A stretch of 64,000 bases of DNA from Clostridia bacterium (GTDB lineage: Bacteria > Bacillota > Clostridia > Lachnospirales > Lachnospiraceae): positions 89,498-153,497 of the forward strand of contig QKAS01000047.1 in the NCBI GenBank assembly GCA_003246295.1, given 5' to 3'. A model generated the notes under the pieces. It did no database searches and had not been told where the DNA came from. It saw nothing but the letters and a program-made list of their open reading frames with translations. Positions 40,237 through 49,767 of the stretch are shown piece after piece; positions within the stretch are counted from its first letter, which is position 1, and every line of letters starts with the position of its first letter. The translations under genes were made by a program, and so were the position numbers.

Positions 40237-41136
40237 TCACAATAAATAACCAAGGAACAGGAATACCGAATTGGCTCCCATAATCCAGATGAAATTCTTA
40301 ATAGAACAAATAAATGTTTCTTGTTTGCTCTGTTTTCCTTTGAAGGTTTTAATATTTTTCCAGACCGGTATTACACTAAACATTGCAAGTAAGCTGACTG
40401 GCGGAAAAATTCCAGTTGCCACCATGACAATATTCACAGCGTAGGTCAGAAAATATAAACCAGTAAAAAGATGGATTGCAGATTTTCCAATATAATAAGG
40501 AAGTGTGAATCTCTTTACCGTAATATCTTTTTCCAGATCACAAATATTATTTGCCAGCATGATATTCGCTGTCACAGCAAATGGTATGATCGAAAATAGC
40601 AATAATACGATGAATGGGATAAAAAGTATATGTAATGACAAACCTGTTATTGTCAGATCATATTCTAAAAATGTACCTGCCGGTGTATTGATATAAAGTA
40701 AAATAAAAGGAATCATAAAACCATAAAAGAATCCAGAAAACAATTCACCAAGCGGCTGTCTTGAAATCGGAATCGGTCCATAGGTATAGAACACTCCACA
40801 TGCAAAGCAGACTGCTCCTGCCGCTAAAATAACAAGATCTGAGAGAAATGCAAGCGACAGTCCCAAAACCGTACTCAAAATAAATAGAATATAAATAATA
40901 ACCAATGCGGTTCTTCGATTGAACGAAAGAACTTGTGCATTGTCTTTCGAATCAATGTAATTATTAATAGCTGTAGTCGTCAGATCAAACAAGAACATTG
41001 CACTGAAAAACAAAATCGTTCTCAGCCAGTCGACCTTATGTCCCTGATATAGAAGAAACGCCAGTGTATATGCAAATGTAAATGTACTTGTAATTTTTGT
41101 TTTTATCTCAGTATATTCGAAAAATTTTGTAAGCAT
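40237..41136 (-). CDS. dmkA: UbiA-family prenyltransferase (DmkA-like)
   Basis: The 299-residue membrane enzyme attaches a polyprenyl chain to an aromatic acid such as DHNA. The two Asp-rich motifs are NNYIDSKDNA and NNICDLEKD, and there are eight or nine helices. In Listeria this gene makes the dedicated demethylmenaquinone pool for extracellular electron transfer. No other menaquinone genes are in the window, so the aromatic precursor might be taken from outside. AGGTGA lies five bases before ATG 41136; the polyprenyl synthase gene ends just upstream. Confidence 0.87.
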   Translation of the reverse strand: MLTKFFEYTEIKTKITSTFTFAYTLAFLLYQGHKVDWLRTILFFSAMFLFDLTTTAINNYIDSKDNAQVLSFNRRTALVIIYILFILSTVLGLSLAFLSDLVILAAGAVCFACGVFYTYGPIPISRQPLGELFSGFFYGFMIPFILLYINTPAGTFLEYDLTITGLSLHILFIPFIVLLLFSIIPFAVTANIMLANNICDLEKDITVKRFTLPYYIGKSAIHLFTGLYFLTYAVNIVMVATGIFPPVSLLAMFSVIPVWKNIKTFKGKQSKQETFICSIKNFIWIMGANSVFLFLGYLL

Positions 41137-41145
41137 CCCTGTCAC

Positions 41146-42141
41146 CTAAGCTTTCTTTTTCTGGTCAAATCTTGCAGCCTTATCAAGAAGGGCTATGACT
41201 TCAGCCACCGCATTGTTTTCAATCGAGAGCATCTTGATTGCTTTCATTGCTTTGGAATAATATCGATTAATCATAATTCTTGTAAATCCAAGCCCGTCGG
41301 ATTTTCTAACCGCTTCATCTACTTCCTTACGTGTAAGATTTCCCTTTTGCGCATGGCTTTTGAATGAGACATCATTGTGCAATGCATGAATCAAAGGTAA
41401 TGTAATGACACCATTGTCATAATCAGATTGTACTGGCTTTTGTGCCTCCAGCATAGTTGTGTCAAAATCTAAGCAGTCATCCGATAACTGGAAAATCATC
41501 CCAATGCAATGACCAATCTTTTTATAGCTTTCAACTTCCTTTTCTGTCTTTTTTCCAGTAACTGCTCCAGCAAAAAAGGCTGCTTCAAAGAGTGCCGCTG
41601 TTTTTCCAGATATAATTTTTAAATAGGTATACAGCGAAAGGTCAAGATTATGATTATTAATATGCTGATTCAGTTCACCGAGGCATAGTCTACCAACATA
41701 GTCAGGAAATCTTAATGATTTATAATCCTCTTTTTCATTGATACCCGATAACATTCTGAGTGCCAGGGACAGAAGATAGTCACCACAAATGACAGCTGTC
41801 TTTTTTCCATATTGTTTTTGTAATGTGATGCTTCCCCGTCGAAGTTCTGAATCATCAATGATATCATCATGCACCAAAGATGCCAGATGAAGTACCTCAA
41901 TTGCTGCCGCAGCTTTGACTGCATCATCTGCCACCATTCTATCAGCATTCAATGATGCAGTCAGAACGCTGAATGCTCTGATATACTTTCCCTGAGAAAG
42001 TGTTAGGTGTGACAGATACTCCCGTATAATCAAGGGAGAACCCGTCAGTGCTTTTTCAATTTCATTCTTAACTTGCAAAAATGCATCTTCAAATAAAAGC
42101 ATAGGATTGTTATCACCTGTTTTTCTATTGATCTTAGTCAT
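41146..42141 (-). CDS. dmkB: Polyprenyl diphosphate synthase (DmkB-like)
   Basis: The 331-residue trans-prenyltransferase has both Asp-rich motifs, DDIIDDSELRRG and QLSDDCLDFD, which bind magnesium and diphosphate. It makes the long isoprenoid tail that the adjacent UbiA protein attaches to the quinone ring. The ATG overlaps the ndh2 stop by eight bases. It is close to heptaprenyl diphosphate synthase component II; the chain length cannot be read reliably. Confidence 0.88.
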   Translation of the reverse strand: MTKINRKTGDNNPMLLFEDAFLQVKNEIEKALTGSPLIIREYLSHLTLSQGKYIRAFSVLTASLNADRMVADDAVKAAAAIEVLHLASLVHDDIIDDSELRRGSITLQKQYGKKTAVICGDYLLSLALRMLSGINEKEDYKSLRFPDYVGRLCLGELNQHINNHNLDLSLYTYLKIISGKTAALFEAAFFAGAVTGKKTEKEVESYKKIGHCIGMIFQLSDDCLDFDTTMLEAQKPVQSDYDNGVITLPLIHALHNDVSFKSHAQKGNLTRKEVDEAVRKSDGLGFTRIMINRYYSKAMKAIKMLSIENNAVAEVIALLDKAARFDQKKKA

Positions 42142-44158
42142 GGTAGAGATACCATTTTTTTATAAATGGGATTCTCTTCCAGAGTTTTTTTAGTTGTGGC
42201 ATCGCATAGTAGTCAAGTCCCAGCGTTCGTCCTGCACCAATCAGAACTGCAATCCCTGCAAAAATCATCCAGAACGTTCCCAGATACAGACCTGTAGTAC
42301 ATACAAACATGAACTGAAGAATCAGTGACATCGCTGCTGCTGGTGCGGTAAAAAGCCCACCCATAAGTGCAAGTCCAATCAGGATTTCCGCTACAACAAT
42401 AAAGATTTGCATCATGATCTGGATGGAATCATTTGGAAGAATGATCTTATCCACGAACCAGTTCATAACCGGTATATCCAGTTTAAAAGCAAGGTCACTC
42501 AATGTTGAACTTGCAAGATCTGCACCTGTAACAAAAATAATACGAACCAATCCAAGGATATCAAGATTTAAAAGTGCCTGTCCAACTGCTACCGGGGCTG
42601 CTGTTGCAGTTGCTGCTGCGCCGGTAGCTGCCGAAACTGCATCTGCTGCTGTTGCAACTGTTGCTGCTGCATCTGCTGCTACTGTTGCTGATGAGGATGC
42701 ATCAGCTGCTGCCGCTGCCGGATATAGGATCATATCATACCAACCTCTTGCACCACCAAAAAATCCAGTCAGCTTTGGTGTATTCATCCAGCCTTCAACA
42801 ATTTTCATGATGCCTTCAAATACCCAAACTGCACCAAGCCATACACGGAGTGGTACAAGCAGAAAACTTGGCGTTCTATTAGAAAAATGTCCTCCAAGAA
42901 AACTTCTGCAATTTCTAATGGTAAAGAATTCATGCTTGATATAACTAAATACTTTATTCCATCCCAATACCTGTATAAAATAGATTACATTGATAAAATG
43001 TTTTGCAAGCATGGCAAGGAAGGATGGTAATGAGAAGAAATGTCCTGGCAATCCTACATGAGCGACCCCGTAACGTCCACCTATACAAACCATAACACCA
43101 TGAAATGCCGGCTTATATTCTTTCAGAGATCCTTTACCGGTAATTGCATATTCAATATTATGCGCTGCTGTTTCAGAACTTTGTTCACAGTTCTCAACCA
43201 TCTGCGGAACAGGATTATTCTGACCCTGCGGTACATAAAACATATTATCTCCTACTACATAAACATTTTCATCTTTAGAAGATCTCAGATATTCATCAAC
43301 CTGAACTCTTCCACCCCTTTGTATTTCAAGATAGTTTCCTGATTGTGCTGTGATGTCAGTGCTCTCTATTCCGGCACCCCACACAACGGTTTCTGCATGG
43401 TATCTATCTACCTGATCACCATTTTTCAATTCTATATAGTTTTCGCCAACACTTGCAACAAATGTGCTCATTTTAAGAGTGACACCCATTTTTGAAAGAC
43501 GTTTTGCCACTTTCGCTGAAAGTTTTTCAGGAAGATTTGGAATCGGGCGACTAAGTCCATCCACATTAACAAGAGTTACATCACCCCTGTCAACCTCATA
43601 TTTTTCACACAAAAATGGAACATATTCTGCAAGTTCTCCGACCATTTCCACACCAGTGAATCCTGACCCAACAACGTAAAACGTAAGAATTTCTTTTCTG
43701 ACTTTTTCATTTGCTTCCTTGGATGCTTTTCTGAACTGATTAACAATTCTCTCTTTTAATAAGATGGCATCATCATAAGACCAGAGTTTATAGGTATGCT
43801 CAGCAGCTCCTGGAATTCCATAAAAAGTAGGTTTTGAACCAGCTGCCATAACAAGGTAGTCATATTGGTAACTATTCTGTTTTCCTATCACTTTTTTATT
43901 CTGGTAATCAACCGTCTCTACTGTGTCAAGAACAACGTTGACCTTTCTTCCAGCGAAAACTTTTTTTAGACTGATCTTAATGCTGTCTTCATCAACACGT
44001 CCGGCTGCAACTTCATGCAATTCTGTCAACATGGTATGGAATGGATTCTTGTCAATGATGGTAATGTTCACTTCATCATTTTTTTTGAATCTTTTTGCCA
44101 GTTTTTTCGCTGTTAGGACTCCGGCATACCCTGCCCCAATCATTACAATATTCTTCAT
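42134..44158 (-). CDS. ndh2: Type II NADH dehydrogenase with DoxX-like membrane domain (Ndh2)
   Basis: The 674-residue protein oxidises NADH and reduces the quinone of the FLEET chain. The N-terminal 400 residues are a flavoprotein with GAGYAGVLTAKKL (FAD), VVGSGFTGVEMVGELAEY (NADH), and VYVVGDNMFYVPQ. The C-terminal part (about 425-665) has DoxX-like membrane helices, as in Listeria Ndh2. An Ala/Thr/Ser/Asp-rich insert at about residues 478-523 splits that region. GGAGG lies six bases before the ATG. It heads the operon. Confidence 0.92.
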   Translation of the reverse strand: MKNIVMIGAGYAGVLTAKKLAKRFKKNDEVNITIIDKNPFHTMLTELHEVAAGRVDEDSIKISLKKVFAGRKVNVVLDTVETVDYQNKKVIGKQNSYQYDYLVMAAGSKPTFYGIPGAAEHTYKLWSYDDAILLKERIVNQFRKASKEANEKVRKEILTFYVVGSGFTGVEMVGELAEYVPFLCEKYEVDRGDVTLVNVDGLSRPIPNLPEKLSAKVAKRLSKMGVTLKMSTFVASVGENYIELKNGDQVDRYHAETVVWGAGIESTDITAQSGNYLEIQRGGRVQVDEYLRSSKDENVYVVGDNMFYVPQGQNNPVPQMVENCEQSSETAAHNIEYAITGKGSLKEYKPAFHGVMVCIGGRYGVAHVGLPGHFFSLPSFLAMLAKHFINVIYFIQVLGWNKVFSYIKHEFFTIRNCRSFLGGHFSNRTPSFLLVPLRVWLGAVWVFEGIMKIVEGWMNTPKLTGFFGGARGWYDMILYPAAAAADASSSATVAADAAATVATAADAVSAATGAAATATAAPVAVGQALLNLDILGLVRIIFVTGADLASSTLSDLAFKLDIPVMNWFVDKIILPNDSIQIMMQIFIVVAEILIGLALMGGLFTAPAAAMSLILQFMFVCTTGLYLGTFWMIFAGIAVLIGAGRTLGLDYYAMPQLKKLWKRIPFIKKWYLYHD

Positions 44159-44421
44159 TAAAATCCTCCTGCCTGTGGTGTTCTCCCAGACTTCAATTAA
44201 TATGATTTGATACTATGTATTTGGTACATGAACAACAAGGAAAGCGCGTTTCGTTATTTTATTAACAATACACGCGTTTTGCAAAATATAATCATATATG
44301 ATATGATAGTTTTAACGTAAATGGTAAAATCATTTTACAGTTAGTAACAACTAAGCGCAAGAAGGTACTTTTTGTATCCTCAGTATCTAAAAGGATACCT
44401 AGTATTTTAGTAGGTGATAAA
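44159..44421. promoter_or_regulatory. Divergent control region between ndh2 and hxlR
   Basis: The 263 bases hold several dyads: perfect GTAAAAT-C-ATTTTAC (44324-44338), perfect ATCATATATGAT (44291-44302), CGCGT/ACGCG around 44248-44278, and GTATCC/GGATAC (44374-44379 and 44393-44398). They are candidate binding sites of the HxlR-type protein. I cannot assign the two promoters with confidence. Confidence 0.55.
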
Positions 44422-44907
44422 ATGCAAAGCAAAAAATTAAACAGCAAGGAACTTTTACAATCAGGCAATCTTTGTGAAGAATCCGAAAGCAACACTGTTC
44501 CCCCTAAAAAACATCAGGATTGTTTTATGCGTGATACTTGTCTCCAGACAGATATCTGCCCCATGGTACTGGTCCAAAAAATTCTATCCGGGAAGCGTAA
44601 AATATTAATCTTATGGTTTTTAAGCAATAAGGTTCTTCGTTTTAATGAGATTAAACGTAAAATGCCCGATGTTACACAGAAGATGTTGACAACACAGCTT
44701 CGAAACCTGGAAGATGATCATCTGATCTATCGACATGTATATCCTACTGTCCCTCCAAAAGTTGAATATGAGTTATCTCCACTTGGTAAAAAGATTATTC
44801 CAATCTTAGAAATGATGCATCAGTTTGGTGCACTCTATCTTGATCATTATATGAAAGAAGACTGGGAAATTGATGATAAACTTGGTGATGGGGAAATATG
44901 TTCTTAA
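44422..44907 (+). CDS. HxlR-family regulator with Cys-containing N-terminal extension
   Basis: The 161-residue protein has the HxlR winged helix (VLVQKILSGKRKILILWFLS, MPDVTQKMLTTQLRNLEDD, EYELSPLGKKI). An N-terminal extension of about 50 residues holds four cysteines (LCEE, DCFMRDTCLQTDICPM). Some HxlR proteins, such as YodB and HypR of Bacillus, sense quinones or electrophiles through an N-terminal cysteine. Divergence from ndh2 suggests it controls the electron-transfer operon. AGGTGA lies six bases before the ATG. The sensing role is inference. Confidence 0.82.
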   Translation: MQSKKLNSKELLQSGNLCEESESNTVPPKKHQDCFMRDTCLQTDICPMVLVQKILSGKRKILILWFLSNKVLRFNEIKRKMPDVTQKMLTTQLRNLEDDHLIYRHVYPTVPPKVEYELSPLGKKIIPILEMMHQFGALYLDHYMKEDWEIDDKLGDGEICS

Positions 44908-44919
44908 TCAAAGCTTAAT

Positions 44920-44980
44920 TTAAAGTGCACAAAAGGCATAGCTGAAACATTTCAGTTATGCCTTTTACGATGCACTTTAA
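44920..44980. terminator. Long bidirectional terminator between hxlR and the MgtC-like gene
   Basis: TTAAAGTGCA, AAAAGGCATA and CTGAAA on the left pair with TTTCAG, TATGCCTTTT and TGCACTTTAA on the right, giving an almost continuous 28-bp hairpin between convergent genes. Confidence 0.85.
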
Positions 44981-45000
44981 GTTTTATTCAATTTATTTCA

Positions 45001-45681
45001 TTATATTTCTTCGGTATATAAAACTCCACTCATTGCGTTTAACTGTTCTAGTGCCATTTCATGTTTGATATTCTGAGGATACCCCAGTGCAAAAAGTACA
45101 GTTGTACAACTTTCTGTTGTTTTTTTAGAAGTCTTAATCTCCATATCATGCACCTTAATATTTCGACTCCTTAAACCTCGTACAAACTTACCAACATCCG
45201 AAATATCCTCAAATTCTATATACACGTTTATCAGCCTTGCATTACGGCTGATTTTTTTATCCAATACCTGTAGGAAACTCATTGTGATATAGATAAGAAC
45301 TGTTACCAGAATTGCCGCATAATATGCTCCTGACCCAATTGCCAGTCCAACACAGGCAGTTGCCCATAAACCAGCGGCTGTTGTTAAACCTTTGACCCTG
45401 TTATCTCCGGTTACAATAATTGTCCCTACACCCAGAAAACCAATTCCACTAATTACTTGAGCACCCATTCTGGTCGGATCGATTCCTGCGTATCTGGTCC
45501 CAAGAAACTCATTTGTAATCATGACAAGCGTCGCACCAACACATACTAACATATAGGTTCGAAATCCCGCTGGTCTCTTTTTCTGTTCTCTTTCAATTCC
45601 AAGAAGTCCACCACAAAAAAGTGCAAGAAGAAGTTTAATCGTCATGATAAATTCCTGAGTAGCTATGATTCGCTCAAGCAT
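45001..45681 (-). CDS. MgtC/SapB-family membrane protein
   Basis: The 226-residue protein has four or five N-terminal helices with the MgtC signatures LFCGGLLGIEREQKKRPAGF, GAQVISGIGFLGVGTIIV and VKGLTTAAGLWATACVGLA. A C-terminal ACT-like cytoplasmic domain of about 75 residues follows. Such proteins help growth in low magnesium or modulate ATP synthase; the function of non-pathogen homologues is unclear. GGAGG lies seven bases before ATG 45681. Confidence 0.88.
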   Translation of the reverse strand: MLERIIATQEFIMTIKLLLALFCGGLLGIEREQKKRPAGFRTYMLVCVGATLVMITNEFLGTRYAGIDPTRMGAQVISGIGFLGVGTIIVTGDNRVKGLTTAAGLWATACVGLAIGSGAYYAAILVTVLIYITMSFLQVLDKKISRNARLINVYIEFEDISDVGKFVRGLRSRNIKVHDMEIKTSKKTTESCTTVLFALGYPQNIKHEMALEQLNAMSGVLYTEEI

Positions 45682-45793
45682 TTTCTTTCCTCCTGCCATG
45701 AATGCAATGTTCAAAATAACAAGCAGTACGATTTGCCTGCCTATTATGTTTGTTTCGTCTATTGTCGGACTTTATAGAGATATTGTATCACAA

Positions 45794-46636
45794 TTACAGT
45801 AAAAAATAAACCAAAACTATGATTCCAAGTACAATTCTATACCAGCCAAATATTTTGAAATTATGTTTTTTTACATAACCTAACAAAAATCTAATTGCCA
45901 TCAGCGAAACTAAAAATGCAGTAATCATTCCTACTACTAAAATTAAACCTTCCTGCGCTGAGAAATTCCATCCAAAATCCAGAAGTTCAAGAAGACTTGC
46001 TCCAAACATAACAGGTATTGCGAGAATAAACGTAAATTCGCTGGCTACCGTTCTGGATATGCCAATCAAAAGCGCTCCAATAATAGTAGCTCCTGATCTT
46101 GATGTCCCAGGGAATGCCGCTGCTATTAACTGAAATACACCAATTAACACAGCCATTTTATATGTGATTGCATCAACTGAAGTGACGATTGCCATCTTCT
46201 GTCTATTTTCAATCAGAATAAATGCTACTCCAAAAATGATCAGTGCAAGTGCCACACTGACCGGGTTATAAAAATACTGGTCACATATGGTATCCAGATC
46301 AAAGATCTTAAAAACAATTGCCGGCAAGCAGGCAATGGCGACCTTCACCCACATTAGGATAATGTTTTCTTTTACATAGACTTTTCCAAGCTCGAATTTT
46401 TTCTTTTCTGCTCCATGATTAAGACCGAATGGCCAGATCATGTTCCAAAATAATAGCACAACTGCAAAAATTGCCCCAAGCTGAATGACTACAAGGAACA
46501 TATCCCAGAATGCTGGCTCCACATTTAATGGCATTATCGAGTCCAATAATATCATATGACCCGTACTACTAATCGGCAGCCATTCTGTGATTCCTTCTAC
46601 AATACCAAATATTATCGCTTTGATGATTTCTATCAT
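45794..46636 (-). CDS. uppP: Undecaprenyl-diphosphatase
   Basis: UppP/BacA recycles undecaprenyl diphosphate to the monophosphate carrier for peptidoglycan synthesis and gives intrinsic bacitracin tolerance. The 280-residue membrane enzyme has the motif GIVEGITEWLPISSTGHMIL (residues 9-28) and AAFPGTSRSGATIIGALLIG with the catalytic Arg and Ser. GGGGGAG precedes ATG 46636. It is monocistronic as far as I can see. Confidence 0.95.
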   Translation of the reverse strand: MIEIIKAIIFGIVEGITEWLPISSTGHMILLDSIMPLNVEPAFWDMFLVVIQLGAIFAVVLLFWNMIWPFGLNHGAEKKKFELGKVYVKENIILMWVKVAIACLPAIVFKIFDLDTICDQYFYNPVSVALALIIFGVAFILIENRQKMAIVTSVDAITYKMAVLIGVFQLIAAAFPGTSRSGATIIGALLIGISRTVASEFTFILAIPVMFGASLLELLDFGWNFSAQEGLILVVGMITAFLVSLMAIRFLLGYVKKHNFKIFGWYRIVLGIIVLVYFLL

Positions 46637-46750
46637 TTGAGTTCTCCCCCTGTTTTTTGATTTCAAACATAACTGTATCATTTTTTTAACAAGTTGAGAA
46701 TCAAAAGATTTGAAACTAAAGATTTCTTAATAATTTTTATATACAAAAAA

Positions 46751-46791
46751 ACATCTCCATCAGACCAATTACTTGATTTGAATGAAGATGT
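46751..46791 (-). terminator. Terminator after the cytidylate-kinase-like gene
   Basis: ACATCT-CAT pairs with ATG-AGATGT around a mismatch, and the minus strand continues TTTTTTTG. It ends the ABC transporter/kinase transcript. Confidence 0.75.
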
Positions 46792-46798
46792 CATAATA

Positions 46799-47380
46799 TT
46801 ATTTTGCAAGTTTTTCCAGAATCTCAACACAGGCATCAATTCCTAAGCTTGATGTATTCAAACAGATGTCATAATAATCTGCCACACCAAATTCTGTGTT
46901 GGTATAATAAGAACAATACTTCTTCCTTGTTCGGTCTATCGCACGAATTTCTTCGTTAATCTTTGCTTCAGTCGCATCCGGCATCTTATCTTTCATACGT
47001 TCCGCTCTCCAGCAGGGATCCGCATAAATAAAAACATGAAGTCCATAATCAAATTCTTTCAATATTGTATTGGCATTTCTTCCAACAATAACACAATTAC
47101 CTTTTTCGCCAATTTTACGGATGACCTGTTTTTGTGCTTCAAACAACTTTTCGCTAAGAGGTTTATTATAAAAATCAAACAGACTTTGAGCAAATCCAAA
47201 ATTCATGGGTACTCTCTCATCCCACTTTAAAAGACTTTCTACGTCTACATTTGAATCTTTCGCTGTTTTTAGAATAATTTCTTTGTCATAATAATTATAT
47301 TTTAACGCCTGAGCAAGTTTTCGGCCTATTTCACCGCCGCCTGCACCAAATTCACGGCTGATTGTAATAATCTTCTTCAT
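46799..47380 (-). CDS. Cytidylate kinase-like family protein
   Basis: The 193-residue P-loop protein begins KKIITISREFGAGGGEIGRKLA, with the loop GAGGGEIG in place of a canonical GxxGxGKS/T. It also has NCVIVGRNANTILKE and AIDRTRKKYCSYYTN. This matches the cytidylate kinase-like family common in Firmicutes, whose substrate is not established. GGAGG lies seven bases before the second ATG, chosen as start. It is 20 bases downstream of the ABC ATPase gene and is probably cotranscribed. Confidence 0.82.
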   Translation of the reverse strand: MKKIITISREFGAGGGEIGRKLAQALKYNYYDKEIILKTAKDSNVDVESLLKWDERVPMNFGFAQSLFDFYNKPLSEKLFEAQKQVIRKIGEKGNCVIVGRNANTILKEFDYGLHVFIYADPCWRAERMKDKMPDATEAKINEEIRAIDRTRKKYCSYYTNTEFGVADYYDICLNTSSLGIDACVEILEKLAK

Positions 47381-47400
47381 TGCCATTCCTCCAAAACAGA

Positions 47401-48141
47401 CTATAATACTTTGTTTAAAAAGTCGATTGTTCTTGCTTCTTTCGGATTGTTAAAAATTTCCTCTGGACGCCCCTGTTCCACAATATATCCTGCATCCATA
47501 AAGACAACTCGATCTGCAACTTCTCGGGCAAATCCAATCTCATGTGTAACAATTACCATCGTCATACCATCCGCAACAAGCTCTTGCATTACATTTAATA
47601 CCTCGCCCACCATTTCAGGGTCAAGCGCTGATGTGGGTTCATCAAACAGCATAATTGCAGGATTCATTGCAAGAGCTCTGGCAATAGCCACTCTTTGCTT
47701 CTGTCCACCTGATAATTGTGAAGGATAAGCATCAGATTTTGATTCAAGACCAACTCGTTTTAATAACTGCATTCCTTTTTCTTTTGCTTCTTCCTTCGTC
47801 ATTCGTTTGAGTTCAACTGGTGCTAGTATCACATTTTCAAGTACAGTTTTATGTGGAAACAAATTGAAATGCTGGAAGACCATTCCAATCTCCTCACGCA
47901 CTTTATTAATATCTGTATGTTTATCTGTAATATTTTTGCCATCAACAACGATTGTTCCACTTGTTGCATGTTCTAATTGATTAATACATCTGAGAAATGT
48001 TGATTTTCCACTACCAGATGGACCCAGCAGTACAACCACTTCTCCTGTCTCTATGTCAATGCTGATATCTTTTAATACTTCTAGTTTTCCAAAATCTTTT
48101 TTCAGATTTTCAACATGAATCATCATCCTGTTATCTGCCAC
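47401..48141 (-). CDS. Polar amino acid ABC transporter ATP-binding protein (GlnQ-like)
   Basis: The 246-residue ATPase drives amino acid uptake. It has Walker [10 protein letters not shown], signature LSGGQKQR, Walker [15 protein letters not shown] and the H-loop VTHE. The GTG start at 48141 follows AGGAGGG by seven bases and overlaps the permease stop by about ten bases. Homology is to glutamine, cystine or polar amino acid systems; specificity is set by the binding protein. Confidence 0.92.
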   Translation of the reverse strand: MADNRMMIHVENLKKDFGKLEVLKDISIDIETGEVVVLLGPSGSGKSTFLRCINQLEHATSGTIVVDGKNITDKHTDINKVREEIGMVFQHFNLFPHKTVLENVILAPVELKRMTKEEAKEKGMQLLKRVGLESKSDAYPSQLSGGQKQRVAIARALAMNPAIMLFDEPTSALDPEMVGEVLNVMQELVADGMTMVIVTHEIGFAREVADRVVFMDAGYIVEQGRPEEIFNNPKEARTIDFLNKVL

Positions 48142-48799
48142 GGTTCACCCTCCTTTCAATTCTTTTAGCAACTTTACTCAGAGTAACGATAACAATCATA
48201 TACATAATACCAACGATTGCCCATGTTTCAAGACTCTTGAAAGTATTTCCACTAATTGTCTTTCCCATATTGGTAAGTTCTGGAAATCCAATAACAGAGA
48301 GAATTGACGTGTCTTTTAATGTTATGATGAACTGATTAATAATAGAAGGAATCATAGTTCTGATTGCCTGTGGCAATACAACTAGCCTCATACTTTTTCC
48401 ATAAGTCAGGCCCAGACTTCTGCTTGCCTCCATCTGCCCCCTATCAACGCTTTCTATTCCTGCACGGATAATTTCCGCCATGTAAGCACCACAGTTCATT
48501 GCAAGCGCTATGGTACCTGCCTGTAAGGCTGTAAGTCTGAAGTCTTGAATGCCGATCATTTTAATTCCGGCCGGAACACCAAAATAAATAAAATATGCAA
48601 GTACAATCAGTGGTACACCTCTAACTGCATCTACATATACAGTTCCGATTAAATTAAATGCTCGGTTTTTACCCACATTCATTAAGGCAAAAATCATTCC
48701 GATTATCATGGCAAACACAAGCGACAACAACGTCAATAACAGTGTTTTCCCTAAAGCACTTAACAACATGGAGCCATAGGTTTGAACAATTGAAATCAT
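48131..48799 (-). CDS. Polar amino acid ABC transporter permease
   Basis: The 222-residue inner membrane subunit has five helices and the HisM/GlnP-type coupling motif ([20 protein letters not shown], then [17 protein letters not shown]). It should form a homodimer because only one permease gene is present. The start is 107 bases downstream of the binding protein gene, behind a terminator-like hairpin. Confidence 0.92.
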   Translation of the reverse strand: MISIVQTYGSMLLSALGKTLLLTLLSLVFAMIIGMIFALMNVGKNRAFNLIGTVYVDAVRGVPLIVLAYFIYFGVPAGIKMIGIQDFRLTALQAGTIALAMNCGAYMAEIIRAGIESVDRGQMEASRSLGLTYGKSMRLVVLPQAIRTMIPSIINQFIITLKDTSILSVIGFPELTNMGKTISGNTFKSLETWAIVGIMYMIVIVTLSKVAKRIERRVNRGR

Positions 48800-48853
48800 G
48801 TTTTCTCTCCTTATCCGTGATTTTATTTATTTCATGAGGATTATAAAACAAAA

Positions 48854-48884
48854 GCGTGGGAACCCTGCAACAGGTCTCCCACGC
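48854..48884 (-). terminator. Internal terminator between binding protein and permease genes
   Basis: A perfect 8-bp stem GCGTGGGA/TCCCACGC is followed on the minus strand by TTTTGTTTTAT. It probably lowers expression of permease and ATPase relative to the binding protein. Confidence 0.75.
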
Positions 48885-48906
48885 CAGCATTAACAATAAT
48901 ATAATA

Positions 48907-49767
48907 TTATTTCAGATATTTATCAAGGATTTCATCATAAGTTCCGTTTGCCTTGATATTTGCGAGACCTGCATTGAACATGTCAAGTAATTCCTGGTCT
49001 GCTTCATCCATAATTGCAAAGCCGTAAGGAGCTCCTTCACTTTCCATTCCTTCTGGGATTGCAAGAGCAAGTCCGCCTTCTTTAATGGAAGCTGCCATAA
49101 TTGGTGTGTCTTCAACACATGCTACACTGTTTCCAAGAATTACATCCTGATACATTGTAGGTGAATCTTCAAATACAGTTACAGTAAATCCATACTGATC
49201 TTTTAAGCTATTTGCAAAATCTGCTCCTGCTGTACCGTTTTTAACAGCTACATTTTTGCCTTTTAAATCTTCAAAAGATTTGATGTCGCTTCCTTCTGAT
49301 ACAACAAATGTCTGTGTCGCATCAAAGTATCCTTCTGAGAAAATCCAGCCTGAATCAATTCTTTCCTGTTTAATTGTTGCGCCTGCAATCAGACCATCAG
49401 CCTGTCCTGCCTGAACTGCTGCAACTGCTGCGTCCCATCCAAGACTCTGTAATTCATATTTAAATCCCTGATCAGCTGCCACTGCCGCAAGTATATCAAC
49501 ATCGATTCCTACGAACTCATTATTTTCATTGGTATATTCAAATGGTTTAAATACGGTATCAGTTGCAATAATCCATGTCGTATCAGAAGCTTCTGCTGCT
49601 TCTTCTGCTGTTGCTGTTTCTTCTGCTGGTGCTGCCTCTTCTGCTGGTGCTGCTTCTTCTGTTGTTGCTTCTGCTGGTGCTGCCTCTTCTGTTGCAGTAG
49701 AACCACAACCAACAAGCATTCCTGTAGCTAGTACTGTACATAATAATAATGCTAATACTTTTTTCAT
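48907..49767 (-). CDS. Amino acid ABC transporter substrate-binding lipoprotein
   Basis: The 286-residue lipoprotein (lipobox LVGCG, Cys21) captures polar amino acids for the transporter encoded next. A Glu/Ala/Thr-rich linker of about 45 residues (ATEEAAPAEATTEEAAPAEE and so on) precedes the type 3 solute-binding domain (DTVFKPFEYTNENNEFVGID, DGLIAGATIKQERIDSGWIF). The linker is of the same kind as the one in the acidic lipoprotein at 2655 and the PplA-like protein. GGAGG lies ten bases before ATG 49767. Confidence 0.9.
   Translation of the reverse strand: MKKVLALLLCTVLATGMLVGCGSTATEEAAPAEATTEEAAPAEEAAPAEETATAEEAAEASDTTWIIATDTVFKPFEYTNENNEFVGIDVDILAAVAADQGFKYELQSLGWDAAVAAVQAGQADGLIAGATIKQERIDSGWIFSEGYFDATQTFVVSEGSDIKSFEDLKGKNVAVKNGTAGADFANSLKDQYGFTVTVFEDSPTMYQDVILGNSVACVEDTPIMAASIKEGGLALAIPEGMESEGAPYGFAIMDEADQELLDMFNAGLANIKANGTYDEILDKYLK

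Noticed and set aside
42414..42944. 176-codon plus-strand frame opposite ndh2
   Set aside because: It is the antisense of the alanine-rich insert, whose codon bias keeps the opposite strand open.
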